Counted from the stretch's first letter, positions 1-8,593 are shown. The stretch: 64,000 nucleotides of DNA from Mesorhizobium sp. M8A.F.Ca.ET.218.01.1.1 (GCF_004791165.1 NZ_SRUZ01000006.1:62001-126000); one strand, 5' to 3'. The notes: generated from the letters alone by a model not told the origin. Numbers and translations are program-made.

Positions 1-150
1 GGCGGAGATGGCGAAGGTCCGCACCACGGCTTCCCAAACGATGATCGTCGCCAGCAGAAGTATGACCGCTGGGAGCCAGCTGCCGGTCGCGGCCGCCCAG
101 TTCGAGGCAAGCCGCGAGTCGGAGAGATTGGGGATGGGTTGATCGCTCAT
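1..150 (-). CDS. ABC transporter permease, N-terminal part (cut by window edge)
   Basis: Only the first 50 codons are inside the window. The reading starts MSDQPIPNLSDSRL and continues into a hydrophobic stretch (LPAVILLLATIIVWEAVV) typical of the first membrane segment of NitT/TauT-type permeases. Its ATG overlaps the TGA of the upstream ATPase gene in an ATGA arrangement, so the two are translationally coupled and form one transporter. The substrate is not shown by the sequence. The position at the end of a vitamin B6 catabolic operon suggests import of a pyridoxine-related compound, which is inference. Confidence 0.75.
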   Translation of the reverse strand, partial: MSDQPIPNLSDSRLASNWAAATGSWLPAVILLLATIIVWEAVVRTFAISA

Positions 151-977
151 GACGCGCCTCCCGGTTGATGGCTGGCGCGCAGCATGGTGCGCAGTTGAAC
201 CACCAGCCTGACGAACTCCGGATCTTCCGTCACCGACAGATCGCGTGGATAGGGCAGGCCAATGTCGAGGCTCTCGGTGATCCGGCCGGGCTTGATCCCC
301 AGCACGTGGACATGGCGCGACAAATGAATGGCCTCGTCGATGGAGTGCGTGACGAGAACGATGGTCTTGCCGGTGCGCTGCCAGATCTCCAGCAGCGACT
401 GGCCCATCGAATCGCGGGTAATGGCGTCGAGCGCGCCGAACGGCTCGTCCATCAGCAGCACCGCCGGATCGAGCGCCAGGGCCCGCGCGATGGCGACGCG
501 CTGGCGCATGCCGCCCGACAATTCGTTTGGACGCTTGTGGGCGGAATCGCCCAAGCCAACCAGCTCAAGCATCTCCTGTCCGCGTGCCCGCAGCTCCGCG
601 CGCGACAGCGACTTGTCGGCGATGCCGAGCAGCATGGATGCGTTGTCGACGGCATTCTTCCACGGCAGCAGGTTGGCGTCCTGGAAGACGAGGCCGATCA
701 TGCGCTTGCGCGCCGCCTCGACTGGCGAAAGCCCGGCGATCGAAACGCTGCCGCTTGTCGGATTTACCAGCCCGGCCAGAACCTTGAGCAAGGTACTCTT
801 GCCGCAACCGGAAGGACCGATGAGAGAAACAAACGATCCCTTCGGCACCGAAAGATCGATGTTCTGCAGAACCAGTTGCCTGGCCATGACCACCGAAACG
901 CCCTTGGCGGAGATCAGGTCGTCGTGACGGATATGGGCCGGCCGGCCGCCGGCTGCCCGAATGGTCTCAACACGCAT
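147..977 (-). CDS. NitT/TauT-family ABC transporter ATP-binding protein
   Basis: This is a 276-residue ABC ATPase with Walker A GPSGCGKSTLL, signature LSGGMRQR, Walker B LLMDEPFGALDA and the H-loop VTHSIDEA. The last motifs are characteristic of the nitrate/sulfonate/taurine (SsuB/TauB) subgroup. I chose the ATG at 977 because GGAGG lies 8 nt upstream. A longer frame to 1025 has no such signal. It would energise the permease that starts at 150. It follows the B6 dehydrogenase gene by about 60 nt, so it is probably the distal part of that operon. A vitamin B6-related substrate is inferred from context only. No binding-protein gene is visible in the window. Confidence 0.9.
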   Translation of the reverse strand: MRVETIRAAGGRPAHIRHDDLISAKGVSVVMARQLVLQNIDLSVPKGSFVSLIGPSGCGKSTLLKVLAGLVNPTSGSVSIAGLSPVEAARKRMIGLVFQDANLLPWKNAVDNASMLLGIADKSLSRAELRARGQEMLELVGLGDSAHKRPNELSGGMRQRVAIARALALDPAVLLMDEPFGALDAITRDSMGQSLLEIWQRTGKTIVLVTHSIDEAIHLSRHVHVLGIKPGRITESLDIGLPYPRDLSVTEDPEFVRLVVQLRTMLRASHQPGGAS

Positions 978-1038
978 GGTTTGATCCTCCATGCGGCGCC
1001 AAAATCCGACCGGCCTTGTGAGCACGATGTGTCATTGG

Positions 1039-1968
1039 CTACTCCCGGCCTTCCAGGATGCGCCGCACCGCGACGAGTTTGCGCGCCCGCTCCCCTTGCA
1101 GCGCCTTTATCTGCTCAGGCGTATAGGAGAACATGCCCTCCCCCGACTTGATGCCGAGCTTCGACGCATTCGTCTTTTCCAGCACCATCGGCGCGACGTC
1201 GTCGCGATTGGAGAGATCGGCGTTGAGGAAAGACGAGACGGACTTGTAGATATCGAGGCCCGCCATATCGAGCAGCGCCATCGGCCCGATCACGGCGATC
1301 TTGTAACCGATGCCCCAGGACACGCAGGTGTCGAGATCTTCCGGCTCGATGACACCGCGCTCGACGAGGTCGACCGCCTCGCGCAGCAGCGCATAGAGCA
1401 CGCGGTTCTCGACGAAGCCCGGAACGTCCTTCTTGACCACCACCGGCAACAGGCCGATCGAGCGGATCAGGTCGCGGATAACAGTCACGGTCCGCGGCGC
1501 GGTCTTCTCGCCTGCGATCATCTCGATCATCGGAATGATGTGCGGCGGGTTCGACCAGTGCATGCCCACCATCCGCTCCGGATGCGAGATATGCGCCTGC
1601 AGCTTGGTGATCGGGATGCCCGACGTGTCGGACGCGACGATCGTGTCCGACGCGATCAGGCTGTCGATCGTGCGATAGACATCGGCCTTGATCGAGATAT
1701 TTTCAGGAACGTTCTCGATGACGAGGTCGGCGCCCGATACCGCGTCCGCGATATCATCCGTGAAGCGGACCGTTCCGGCGCCGGCCGGAGGCACCGCGAT
1801 ACCCAGGGAATCCAGAACGGTCTCGGCGACGCCCAGCATGGCCCCCGCGCGCTCGATCGCCGCCGGGGCAACATCGTAGGCGACGACCTGCAGGCCGCCC
1901 CTGGCAAGCCGGGCGGCCATGCCTGGCCCCATCGTACCCAGACCGATGATGGCGATACGTTGGATCAT
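1039..1968 (-). CDS. 5-formyl-3-hydroxy-2-methylpyridine-4-carboxylate 5-dehydrogenase (3-hydroxyacyl-CoA dehydrogenase fold)
   Basis: The 309-residue protein has the Rossmann motif GLGTMG near its N-terminus and the layout of the 3-hydroxyacyl-CoA dehydrogenase family (NAD-binding domain, then a helical C-terminal domain). By family alone it would be called a hydroxyacyl-CoA dehydrogenase. Its place directly after 4-pyridoxate dehydrogenase in the M. loti-type B6 operon identifies it as the enzyme that oxidises the 5-formyl group to give the 4,5-dicarboxylate with NAD. The ATG at 1968 has AGGG seven bases upstream and shares one base with the upstream stop codon. A GTG just before it is the alternative start. 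The assignment rests on synteny and recalled similarity. Confidence 0.85.
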   Translation of the reverse strand: MIQRIAIIGLGTMGPGMAARLARGGLQVVAYDVAPAAIERAGAMLGVAETVLDSLGIAVPPAGAGTVRFTDDIADAVSGADLVIENVPENISIKADVYRTIDSLIASDTIVASDTSGIPITKLQAHISHPERMVGMHWSNPPHIIPMIEMIAGEKTAPRTVTVIRDLIRSIGLLPVVVKKDVPGFVENRVLYALLREAVDLVERGVIEPEDLDTCVSWGIGYKIAVIGPMALLDMAGLDIYKSVSSFLNADLSNRDDVAPMVLEKTNASKLGIKSGEGMFSYTPEQIKALQGERARKLVAVRRILEGRE

Positions 1969-3605
1969 CACGCTGCCCTGCTTTCCGTTGCTGCTTTTGA
2001 TGCCGCGATGAGGTCGGCGGCTTTCTCGGCAATCATGATCACCGCCGCATTGATGTTTCCGCAGACCAGGTCGGGCATGACGGACGCGTCCACCACCCTA
2101 AGGCCGTCGACGCCGCGAAGGCGCAATTGCGGGTCGACGACCGAGGCCGTATCGGCCCCCATGCGGCATGTCCCGGCCGGATGATGCACGGTGATGGAGG
2201 TCTTGCGGATATGCTCGTCGATCTCCTCGTCGCTCTGGCATTTGGGACCGGGAAAGAACTCCGCCTCGATGAAGGGCTGCATGGAGGGCTGCGCCGCGAG
2301 ATCCCTCGCCACCCGGAAACCGGCCCGAAGGGACTCCCAGTCTTTCGGCGAAGCGAGGAAATTCTGATGGATCAGCGGCGCCGCGAGAGGATCGGCCGAG
2401 GGCAGTTTCACCGCCCCCCGGCTTTCAGGCTGCGTCGCCACGATCCGCGTGGCGAAACCGTCCGGAAATGGCGCCTTGAACGGCTTGAGGTATGGCCACG
2501 CGGCAAGCGGAGCCGCCGTGAACAGCAGTTGCACATCGGGTAACGGCCGTTCCGGACCGCTTTTCAGGAAGGCGACAACGCCGCCGGGGACATCGCCCGA
2601 GAAACCCCGACCCGTGAAGTAGGTCTTGGCGAAATCGAACCCGATCCGATCGGCACGCATGTTGCGAAGGAAAGGGCCGCCCGGAGCCCGGCGTCGGTAC
2701 ATGAGGATGACCGAGACGTGATCCTGCAGGTTCTTGCCGACCGCCGGCAGGTCGACCCGCGTCTGGATACCGTGCGCCGCCAGTTCCTCCGGCGCCCCGA
2801 TGCCGGACAGCATCAGGAGTTGCGGCGTGTTGATGACGCCGCCCGAGAGCAGGACTTCCTTGCGGGCGACGACCGTCCGTTCGCCGCCGCCGTGGTTCAT
2901 CACCACCCCGGTGGCGCGCGTGCCCTGCAGGATGATCTTCGTCGCCGTCGCTCCGGTCAGGACGGTCAGGTTGGGCCGCTTCAGGGCCGGCCGCAGATAG
3001 GCGGACGCGGTCGAGCTGCGCCGGCCTTTCGAAATCGTCATCTGCAGGCGGCCGAACCCTTCCTGCCGCTCACCATTGTAGTCGTCCGTCTGCGGATAAC
3101 CCGCCTCGACGCTGGCTTGCGCAAAGGCGTCGATCAGCGGGTCCTTGTAGCGGCAGAACTGGGTGCTGACTGGACCATTGCCACCACGAAAACGGTTGCC
3201 GCCCCCTTCCCAGCTTTCCTGCTTCTGGAAATACGGCAGGACTTTATCGTACGACCAGTCTTGGAGCCCGCTGGCCGCCCAACGGTCGTAGTCGCCGCGA
3301 TTGCCCCGCACATAGGCCATGGCGTTGGTCGACGACGACCCGCCGATCACCTTGCCGCGCGCGCACTCGACCCTGCGGCCTCCGACATTGTCTTCCGGCT
3401 CGCAGAAATACATCCAGTCATGGCGGCGCTCCGTCAGGATCTTACCCCAGCCAAGCGGTATGTGGATCATGGGGTCGCGATCCCAGCCGCCGGCCTCCAG
3501 CAACAGCACCGAACATCCGGGGTCGGCGCTCAGCCGGTTGGCGAGCACGCAACCGGCCGATCCGGCCCCAACGATGATGTAGTCGTAACTTTCCGCATGC
3601 GGCAT
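1968..3605 (-). CDS. 4-pyridoxate dehydrogenase (GMC-family FAD enzyme)
   Basis: This 545-residue GMC oxidoreductase has the FAD-binding motif VGAGSAGCVLANRLS at the N-terminus. The conserved C-terminal region carries HHPAGTCRMG (catalytic histidine) and CGNINAAVIMIAEKAADLI. In M. loti the gene at this operon position encodes the membrane-associated enzyme that oxidises the 5-hydroxymethyl group of 4-pyridoxic acid to the aldehyde. The product is the substrate of the next gene, whose start overlaps this stop codon. It is a paralogue of the pyridoxine 4-oxidase at 8654-10210, and the two act at different positions of the ring. No signal peptide is visible. Confidence 0.85.
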   Translation of the reverse strand: MPHAESYDYIIVGAGSAGCVLANRLSADPGCSVLLLEAGGWDRDPMIHIPLGWGKILTERRHDWMYFCEPEDNVGGRRVECARGKVIGGSSSTNAMAYVRGNRGDYDRWAASGLQDWSYDKVLPYFQKQESWEGGGNRFRGGNGPVSTQFCRYKDPLIDAFAQASVEAGYPQTDDYNGERQEGFGRLQMTISKGRRSSTASAYLRPALKRPNLTVLTGATATKIILQGTRATGVVMNHGGGERTVVARKEVLLSGGVINTPQLLMLSGIGAPEELAAHGIQTRVDLPAVGKNLQDHVSVILMYRRRAPGGPFLRNMRADRIGFDFAKTYFTGRGFSGDVPGGVVAFLKSGPERPLPDVQLLFTAAPLAAWPYLKPFKAPFPDGFATRIVATQPESRGAVKLPSADPLAAPLIHQNFLASPKDWESLRAGFRVARDLAAQPSMQPFIEAEFFPGPKCQSDEEIDEHIRKTSITVHHPAGTCRMGADTASVVDPQLRLRGVDGLRVVDASVMPDLVCGNINAAVIMIAEKAADLIAASKAATESRAA

Positions 3606-3706
3606 GGTTTTGTTGCTTTCGCCTGACGCTCGGGCGCCAGAGAATTATCGAGATCGAGACCGGAGAGCTTGGCTCGGACCAAGCTCTTCCAGGCCATGTT
3701 CAAGGA

Positions 3707-4429
3707 TCAGGCAAGGCCCACTTGCCTGAGACGCTGCGACCAGTGATTCCATCCTCGATCGATCTGGGCACCGACGAGTTTTCCTGCGGTCTTTATCTCG
3801 CCCGGCGACAGATATTTGACATTGCCGATCCGCAGGCCGGCCGTGAGCGCTGCCGCTTCCTGTTCGAGATAGAAGGCGCGGAAGACGACCTCCCGCACTG
3901 AGTTGCCGACATTGACGACGCCATGCCGCGCCATGAGGACCACGGTCTGGTTGCCGAGACTTTCGGCGATATCCGCGCAGACCCCGGGGCTGCCGCCGAA
4001 GAGATCCGTCTCGTCGCCATTCTTGTCGCGAATCTCGTAGACCGGGACCGACTCGCCGATGAATGCGCCCATGTGGGTGACCGGCCGAAGCGGCGTATCG
4101 ACGAAGCAGTACGGCAGGACAGCCGGAGAATGGGTGTGGAGCACACACTGAACGTCGGGCCGCGCCTTATAGATCTCGCTGTGGATGTAGCGCTCAAGAT
4201 AGGAGGGTCTGTTATCCGACGTCTCGCCGTCGAGATTGAAACGCTGGATGTCGTCGACGGTAATCAGGCTCGGAGCAAGCTTCTGGGCCAGGAAGAAGCT
4301 TTCGGGATCCTCCGGGTCACGGGCGCTGATGTGCCCGAACGTATCCATAATGCCTTCGTTCAGAAGGATCTTCGTCGCTGTGACCAGCTCTTCGAAGACC
4401 TTCTGGTGCACGGGGCCGTTGTCTCTCAT
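3707..4429 (-). CDS. 3-hydroxy-2-methylpyridine-4,5-dicarboxylate 4-decarboxylase (class II aldolase fold)
   Basis: The protein belongs to the class II aldolase/adducin family. The metal-binding histidines show as HTHSP in the middle and ARHGVV further on. The fold is shared by sugar-phosphate aldolases, but this operon's member removes the 4-carboxylate from the pyridine dicarboxylate to give 3-hydroxy-2-methylpyridine-5-carboxylate, the MHPCO substrate. I chose the ATG at 4429 (240 residues) because GGAG lies 8 nt upstream. An in-frame ATG at 4462 would add 11 residues but has no ribosome-binding site. The gene lies between the PEBP gene and 4-pyridoxate dehydrogenase on the same strand. 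Confidence 0.85.
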   Translation of the reverse strand: MRDNGPVHQKVFEELVTATKILLNEGIMDTFGHISARDPEDPESFFLAQKLAPSLITVDDIQRFNLDGETSDNRPSYLERYIHSEIYKARPDVQCVLHTHSPAVLPYCFVDTPLRPVTHMGAFIGESVPVYEIRDKNGDETDLFGGSPGVCADIAESLGNQTVVLMARHGVVNVGNSVREVVFRAFYLEQEAAALTAGLRIGNVKYLSPGEIKTAGKLVGAQIDRGWNHWSQRLRQVGLA

Positions 4430-4498
4430 TTCCAATTCTCCCATTGCGGTGACAGCGACCATTCTTGTTGTTGTTATCGGTCGCCGGCGCCGCGGATT

Positions 4499-4957
4499 TC
4501 ACTTGTTTTCGTAGATGCCGACGATCCGATTCTGCTCGATGATGTTGCCGGCATATTTCTGCAGGAACTCCTCCCTGGTGGGTGTCCCTTCGACGTGGGT
4601 GTCCAAGGCATAGACCCAGAAGTAGTAGTGATGTTCGCCATGGCCAGCGGGCGGCTGAGGCCCGTAATACTGCTTGCCGCCGGCGCCGTTGGGGCCGACG
4701 CGGAATTTTTCCTGCGCGTCCGAAAGATCGGTGGTCGACGGATCGATGCCGTAGACGACCCAGTGCGTGAAGCCGTTGGGCAACGGCGCGTCGGGATCAT
4801 GGCAGATGACCGCGAGTTCCTTCGCGCCTGCCGGCACGCCGCTGACCGTAAGCCTGGGCAACACATTGCCTTTGTCGCCGGCATGCTCGTCGCGCAATTT
4901 TCCGAGCGGCTTGAAATCAGCCGATGTGATCTTGAGGTCCTTGATGTTCAGGGGCAT
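4499..4957 (-). CDS. YbhB/YbcL-family Raf kinase inhibitor-like protein (PEBP)
   Basis: This 152-residue protein has the bacterial phosphatidylethanolamine-binding-protein motifs DPDAP and THWVVYGI, which form the anion-binding pocket of the family. It has no signal peptide, so it is probably cytoplasmic. Bacterial members have no general assigned reaction. Here the gene sits inside the B6 catabolic operon between DUF1185 and the decarboxylase, with short gaps of about 30 and 70 nt. A role in handling a pathway intermediate is possible, but nothing in the sequence proves it. The family call is firm and the function is unknown. Confidence 0.9.
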   Translation of the reverse strand: MPLNIKDLKITSADFKPLGKLRDEHAGDKGNVLPRLTVSGVPAGAKELAVICHDPDAPLPNGFTHWVVYGIDPSTTDLSDAQEKFRVGPNGAGGKQYYGPQPPAGHGEHHYYFWVYALDTHVEGTPTREEFLQKYAGNIIEQNRIVGIYENK

Positions 4958-4987
4958 GGAATTCGTCCTTCGCCAATTTCGATCGAA

Positions 4988-5578
4988 CTAGACACCGACC
5001 TTGAGGTCGGCGACGGTTTTGCCTCCGACGCGCTGATGCACGCGCGGACCCGATGCGACGGCGACGCAGATCAAAAGCTCATCGGGGCGCGGGCCATCCG
5101 GCACGGAAAAGGTGACCGCATCATAGTGGGAACGGATGTAGAGCTCGTCCTTGTGGGCAAGCGGGATATCGATGGATGTGCCGGCGGCGGCGACCTTGCT
5201 GACCGACGAAATCCAGGCCTTGCCGCCCCCGACCTGCTGCCGCAGCGGATCTCCGAACACCGTGGTGATGCAGGCGACGACATGCTCCTGTTCGCCTGAT
5301 GTGCCCGCGATACCGCCCTTGCCATAGCTTTCGACCGGCCTGTTGCCGAGCAGCGCCACGGCCCGCTCACCGAGCGCATGACCGATGGCTGAGCTCGGAT
5401 TCGTCAGCTCGGACAGTTCGGCGACGAACTTTCCGGCATACGGATTGCGTATGACGACGCCAGTCGCGACTTTGACGAGGGTCTCGCCAGGCTGGCCGCC
5501 GTCATGCCGGCTTTCCTGGACCGAGGCGTACCAACCCCTGACGTCATAGTCCCGTTCGACTTCACTGGAATAGTTCAT
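4988..5578 (-). CDS. Amino acid synthesis family protein (DUF1185)
   Basis: The 196-residue protein matches the DUF1185 (AA_synth) family, with the conserved segments GVVIRNPYAGKF, YGKGGIAGTSGEQEH and SHYDAVTFSVPDGPRPDE. The family name is historical and no reaction is established. The gene lies between the MHPCO gene and the PEBP gene, about 70 nt and 30 nt away, so it is almost certainly co-transcribed with the B6 pathway. The known pathway chemistry does not need it, so it may act on the open-chain product, an unlisted side product or a regulatory ligand. The start ATG is plausible because the N-terminus aligns with the family length. Confidence 0.88.
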   Translation of the reverse strand: MNYSSEVERDYDVRGWYASVQESRHDGGQPGETLVKVATGVVIRNPYAGKFVAELSELTNPSSAIGHALGERAVALLGNRPVESYGKGGIAGTSGEQEHVVACITTVFGDPLRQQVGGGKAWISSVSKVAAAGTSIDIPLAHKDELYIRSHYDAVTFSVPDGPRPDELLICVAVASGPRVHQRVGGKTVADLKVGV

Positions 5579-5646
5579 CTTTATCTCCTGAAGGGTGCGC
5601 GCAGTTTCCGCACGCGCCGATTAATTCGTTGACCGCCGGTCCGAGC

Positions 5647-6786
5647 TTACTGCGGCCATGAGAAGACGCCGCGTAGCGGGTCGTAGCGGGCTGCTTCCAG
5701 AGCTGCCGGCGTGAACATGTTTCCCTTCGAGAGCGAGCGGTTCGCCGCGTAGTCGCCGGACAGCGCCTGGCAGCGATCGGTGATCGGGCGAATGCGCTTT
5801 TCCCACGCGACGAGCGCGTCCTCGACCGAAGAGCCCGCCTCCAGGTCCTGCGACAGGCTGAAGGCATTGACCATCGCGCAACCGGCGCCCTGGGCAAGAG
5901 CCGGGCACATCGCATGCGCGGCATCGCCCACGAGGGCGACCTTGCCTCTTGTCCAGCTGTCCAGCTTGGTCGTTTCGTACTTGTCGTACCTGGCGGTTTT
6001 CAGCTTCGCCGCCTCGATCAGGCAGGGCTCCAGGAAAGGAAACATCTCGACCCAAACCTCGAGGTCGATCGGAACCTGCGACCCCCGCGGATCGGCGGCC
6101 GGAGCCATGAGGCCGAGATAGAGCTCATTCTCGTTGCAGGGCGAGTAGAGGATGCGCTGAACCCGTGGCCAGAAGTTCCACATGTCAATGGTGTTGTCCC
6201 ACTCGCCGTGACCGAGTTCCTTCTTCTTGCGAGGGACAATCAGTCGGATGAGACCGTCTTTGGAAACCCATCGGTCCTGCTTGAAGCCGATGGAATCCCT
6301 GACCTTGGAGCCGACGCCGTCGGCGCCGACGATCAGGTCGGCCTCGAGAACCTCTCCGGTCTGAAGCGTCAGGCGGCCTTCCGGATCTGCGGCGACCGCT
6401 TCGGAGTTGACCGATATGTCGACACCCAGCGCACGGGCGCGGTTGACCAAGGCATCGTGCAGGTGGCTGCGGGTCATGATGCGCCAGGGAAGACCGTTGA
6501 ACGTCTCCTTGGAAACCGACTTGTTGTGCATCCAGGTCTCGTAGGTGGGAGGCGTGTGCGAACCTTGGAGAACATCATCCAGGGCGCCCAGTCCCTCGAG
6601 GACACGCAGGCCATTGTGCCAGAGATAGATACCCGCGCCGAAGGCCCGCAGATCCGAGCTCTTTTCGTGCAGCCTGACGTCCCAGCCGTTTTGCCTGAGA
6701 GCGATGGCGGCTGTCAGGCCGGCAAAGCCGCCGCCAGCGACCTCGGCACGGCGCGCCTTACCCTGGGTTCTGTTTACATTGGCCAT
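5647..6786 (-). CDS. 2-methyl-3-hydroxypyridine-5-carboxylic acid oxygenase (MHPCO)
   Basis: This 379-residue class A flavoprotein monooxygenase begins MANVNRTQGKARRAEVAGGG and closely resembles my memory of the structurally solved M. loti enzyme, including length and C-terminus. It has the FAD motif GGGFAGL, the central DG motif (ADLIVGADGVGSKVR) and the second FAD motif VALVGDAAHAM. It uses NAD(P)H and O2 to hydroxylate and open the pyridine ring of 3-hydroxy-2-methylpyridine-5-carboxylate, giving 2-(acetamidomethylene)succinate. The hydrolase that acts next is encoded immediately upstream. This gene anchors the identification of the whole cluster. Confidence 0.95.
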   Translation of the reverse strand: MANVNRTQGKARRAEVAGGGFAGLTAAIALRQNGWDVRLHEKSSDLRAFGAGIYLWHNGLRVLEGLGALDDVLQGSHTPPTYETWMHNKSVSKETFNGLPWRIMTRSHLHDALVNRARALGVDISVNSEAVAADPEGRLTLQTGEVLEADLIVGADGVGSKVRDSIGFKQDRWVSKDGLIRLIVPRKKKELGHGEWDNTIDMWNFWPRVQRILYSPCNENELYLGLMAPAADPRGSQVPIDLEVWVEMFPFLEPCLIEAAKLKTARYDKYETTKLDSWTRGKVALVGDAAHAMCPALAQGAGCAMVNAFSLSQDLEAGSSVEDALVAWEKRIRPITDRCQALSGDYAANRSLSKGNMFTPAALEAARYDPLRGVFSWPQ

Positions 6787-6830
6787 TTTCTATCCTGATG
6801 CTGCGTGCAAGAAGACGGCGTGTTGGGCCG

Positions 6831-7661
6831 TCAGGCGTCGATGAAATTCGTGATGGCTTTCAGCGTGATCTCGGGAGAAACCTCGTTGACGTAATGGTCG
6901 GCGCCCGGAACGACGACCACGGCCAGATCCGGCCGCAACCGGCTTGTTTTTGCAAGCGCCGCCGCCGAAACCAATTTGCTCGCCTCGCCCCGAACGATGA
7001 GGACGGGCTTCGTCACGTCCCGATAGGCGGGCGCCAGGTCTGATCGCAGGCCCTTGGCTGTCTGGGCCATGGCCTCGGGCGACGCCAATGGCCGCAGCCC
7101 GCCGTCGACCCGATGATAGCCGCTCTCGGCTCGGATCTTGATGGCAGCGGCGGGAATGTTGGTATAGCGGCCGGCAAGATAGGCTTCGACGGCCTCGATA
7201 TCCTGGAAAAGCTGGCTTCCCGCGTTCACGCGGGCTTCCAGCGCATCCAGCGCCTCGGTTTCGATGTATGGCGTGAAATCGATTGCGACGACCGACCGTA
7301 CCAGATCCGGATATCTCACGGCGGCGGTGACGGAGTTTCTCGCGCCAAGGGAATGTCCGACGAGGATGGCAGGCCCCCGGTCGAGCGTGCGGATCAGGCC
7401 GGCAATGTCGTCAGCATAGTCATTCGCCTCGTAGCCGCTGTCCGGCTTGTCGCTGAGGCCATGCCCCCTCTGGTCAACAGCTACGGTCGTGAAACGATCC
7501 GAGAGCCGAGCCATCAACGGCGTGAAGACCGCCGAGTTGGAGGTTATGCCGTGGAAAAACAGCATCAACGGGCCGTTGCCAGTCTCGCGCACGTTCAAGG
7601 CGATGCTGCCGGTGTCGATGCGTCGCGAGCCAAATGGGTCGCAAGCTATCTCTGCCGCCAT
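6831..7661 (-). CDS. 2-(acetamidomethylene)succinate hydrolase (alpha/beta hydrolase)
   Basis: The 276-residue alpha/beta hydrolase has the oxyanion motif FFHGITSN, the nucleophile elbow GHSLGARN (Ser) and a late PGADHYVNE that supplies the catalytic His. It carries out the last B6 degradation step, hydrolysing the ring-opened product to succinate semialdehyde, acetate, ammonia and CO2. I chose the start MAAEIACD at 7661 because GAGG lies 9 nt upstream. Upstream in-frame ATGs are too close to that site or have none. This is the first gene of the leftward operon, facing the GntR regulator across the control region. Confidence 0.93.
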   Translation of the reverse strand: MAAEIACDPFGSRRIDTGSIALNVRETGNGPLMLFFHGITSNSAVFTPLMARLSDRFTTVAVDQRGHGLSDKPDSGYEANDYADDIAGLIRTLDRGPAILVGHSLGARNSVTAAVRYPDLVRSVVAIDFTPYIETEALDALEARVNAGSQLFQDIEAVEAYLAGRYTNIPAAAIKIRAESGYHRVDGGLRPLASPEAMAQTAKGLRSDLAPAYRDVTKPVLIVRGEASKLVSAAALAKTSRLRPDLAVVVVPGADHYVNEVSPEITLKAITNFIDA

Positions 7662-7727
7662 GTTCATGATCCTCACCATCACTGCCCGTCTCATTCAAAA
7701 GGATCATACAGCCGGGAGCGCGTCAAG

Positions 7728-7746
7728 AAGATTGTCTGACATTCTT
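7728..7746. promoter_or_regulatory. 19-bp palindrome, candidate GntR operator
   Basis: The sequence AAGATTGTCTGACATTCTT is a dyad with one mismatched pair around a central T. Its core TTGTCTGACA fits the TNGTNNNACNA-type sites recognised by FadR-subfamily GntR regulators. It lies between the catabolic operon (start 7661) and the GntR gene (start 7837), where autoregulation and operon repression would be expected. Confidence 0.6.
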
Positions 7747-7754
7747 GCAATCTT

Positions 7755-7770
7755 CAGATTTGACAATCTG
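7755..7770. promoter_or_regulatory. 16-bp palindrome, possible second operator
   Basis: CAGATTTGACAATCTG is a perfect inverted repeat with 6-bp arms and a 4-bp centre, 8 bp from the first palindrome. Its AGATT and GACAATCT parts also mirror the AGATTGTC half of the neighbouring site, so the two may be bound cooperatively by the GntR protein encoded at 7837. Confidence 0.5.
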
Positions 7771-7836
7771 GCTATTTTCCACCGCGTCGCGTATGGTGCC
7801 GCGGAGATTGCGACTCAAACCTATGAGACGTTGCCC

Positions 7837-8508
7837 ATGCCTCCAGATTTGAATTTGCGGATTTCGCCACGGACGGTGCAGCGGGAGACCGTCGACAAGT
7901 TACGGCTCGCCATCTTCTCCGGAGTGTTCCAGCCGGGAAGCCGCCTCATCGAAAGTCAGCTGTGCACACAGCTCGGCATCAGTCGCCCGTCGCTGAGGGA
8001 AGCTTTGCGCAGTCTCGAGGCCGAGCGCCTGATCGAGATTGTACCCAACCGCGGGCCATCAATTCCGTCACTTTCGTGGGAGGTGGCAACCGCCATCTAC
8101 GAGGTTCGAGAGCTGCTGGAAGTCGAGGCGGCGGGACGATGCGCGTCGAGAATTTCCCCGGAGCAGTTGCTTGAACTCGAGAAGTCTCTTTCCGCGTTCG
8201 AAGAGGCGGCATCCAGCAATGACAGCCTGGCGCAGGTCATGACCGCCGCGGACTTCTATTCGATCATACTCTCGAATTGCGGGAATCCCATTCTTGAGGA
8301 AGTCCATCGCGGCCTGGTGGCCAGGATCAGCTTCTTTCGAGGACGATCGATGTCATTGGAAGGCCGGGCACAAAGCAGCCTGGCGGAGATGAAGGAGATA
8401 TTCGAATCCATCGCCGCCGGCGATGAGAAGGCCGCGCGCAAAGCCTCGAAGAATCACCTGTTGAAGGCGAAAGCGGCAGCGAAGATGTCCATGGACAGCG
8501 CGATTTGA
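7837..8508 (+). CDS. GntR/FadR-family transcriptional regulator (FCD domain), probable regulator of B6 catabolism
   Basis: The 223-residue protein has an N-terminal winged helix-turn-helix (GSRLIESQLCTQLGISRPSL then REALRSLEAERLI) and a C-terminal all-helical FCD ligand-binding domain. The start MPPDLNLR at 7837 fits the family. The open frame extends upstream through the divergent promoter, but that extension is not family-like. It is transcribed away from the catabolic operon and towards pyridoxine 4-oxidase, as in M. loti. The likely ligand is a B6 catabolite, which is inference. The two palindromes upstream are the expected binding sites. Confidence 0.92.
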   Translation: MPPDLNLRISPRTVQRETVDKLRLAIFSGVFQPGSRLIESQLCTQLGISRPSLREALRSLEAERLIEIVPNRGPSIPSLSWEVATAIYEVRELLEVEAAGRCASRISPEQLLELEKSLSAFEEAASSNDSLAQVMTAADFYSIILSNCGNPILEEVHRGLVARISFFRGRSMSLEGRAQSSLAEMKEIFESIAAGDEKAARKASKNHLLKAKAAAKMSMDSAI

Positions 8509-8593
8509 GTTTTTCGGAAGGCGGTTGCTCCGTCTGAAAACTCGAAATCCTTCATGACGTTGCGGATCGAGGGTCCGCCGAACGCGAATCAGG

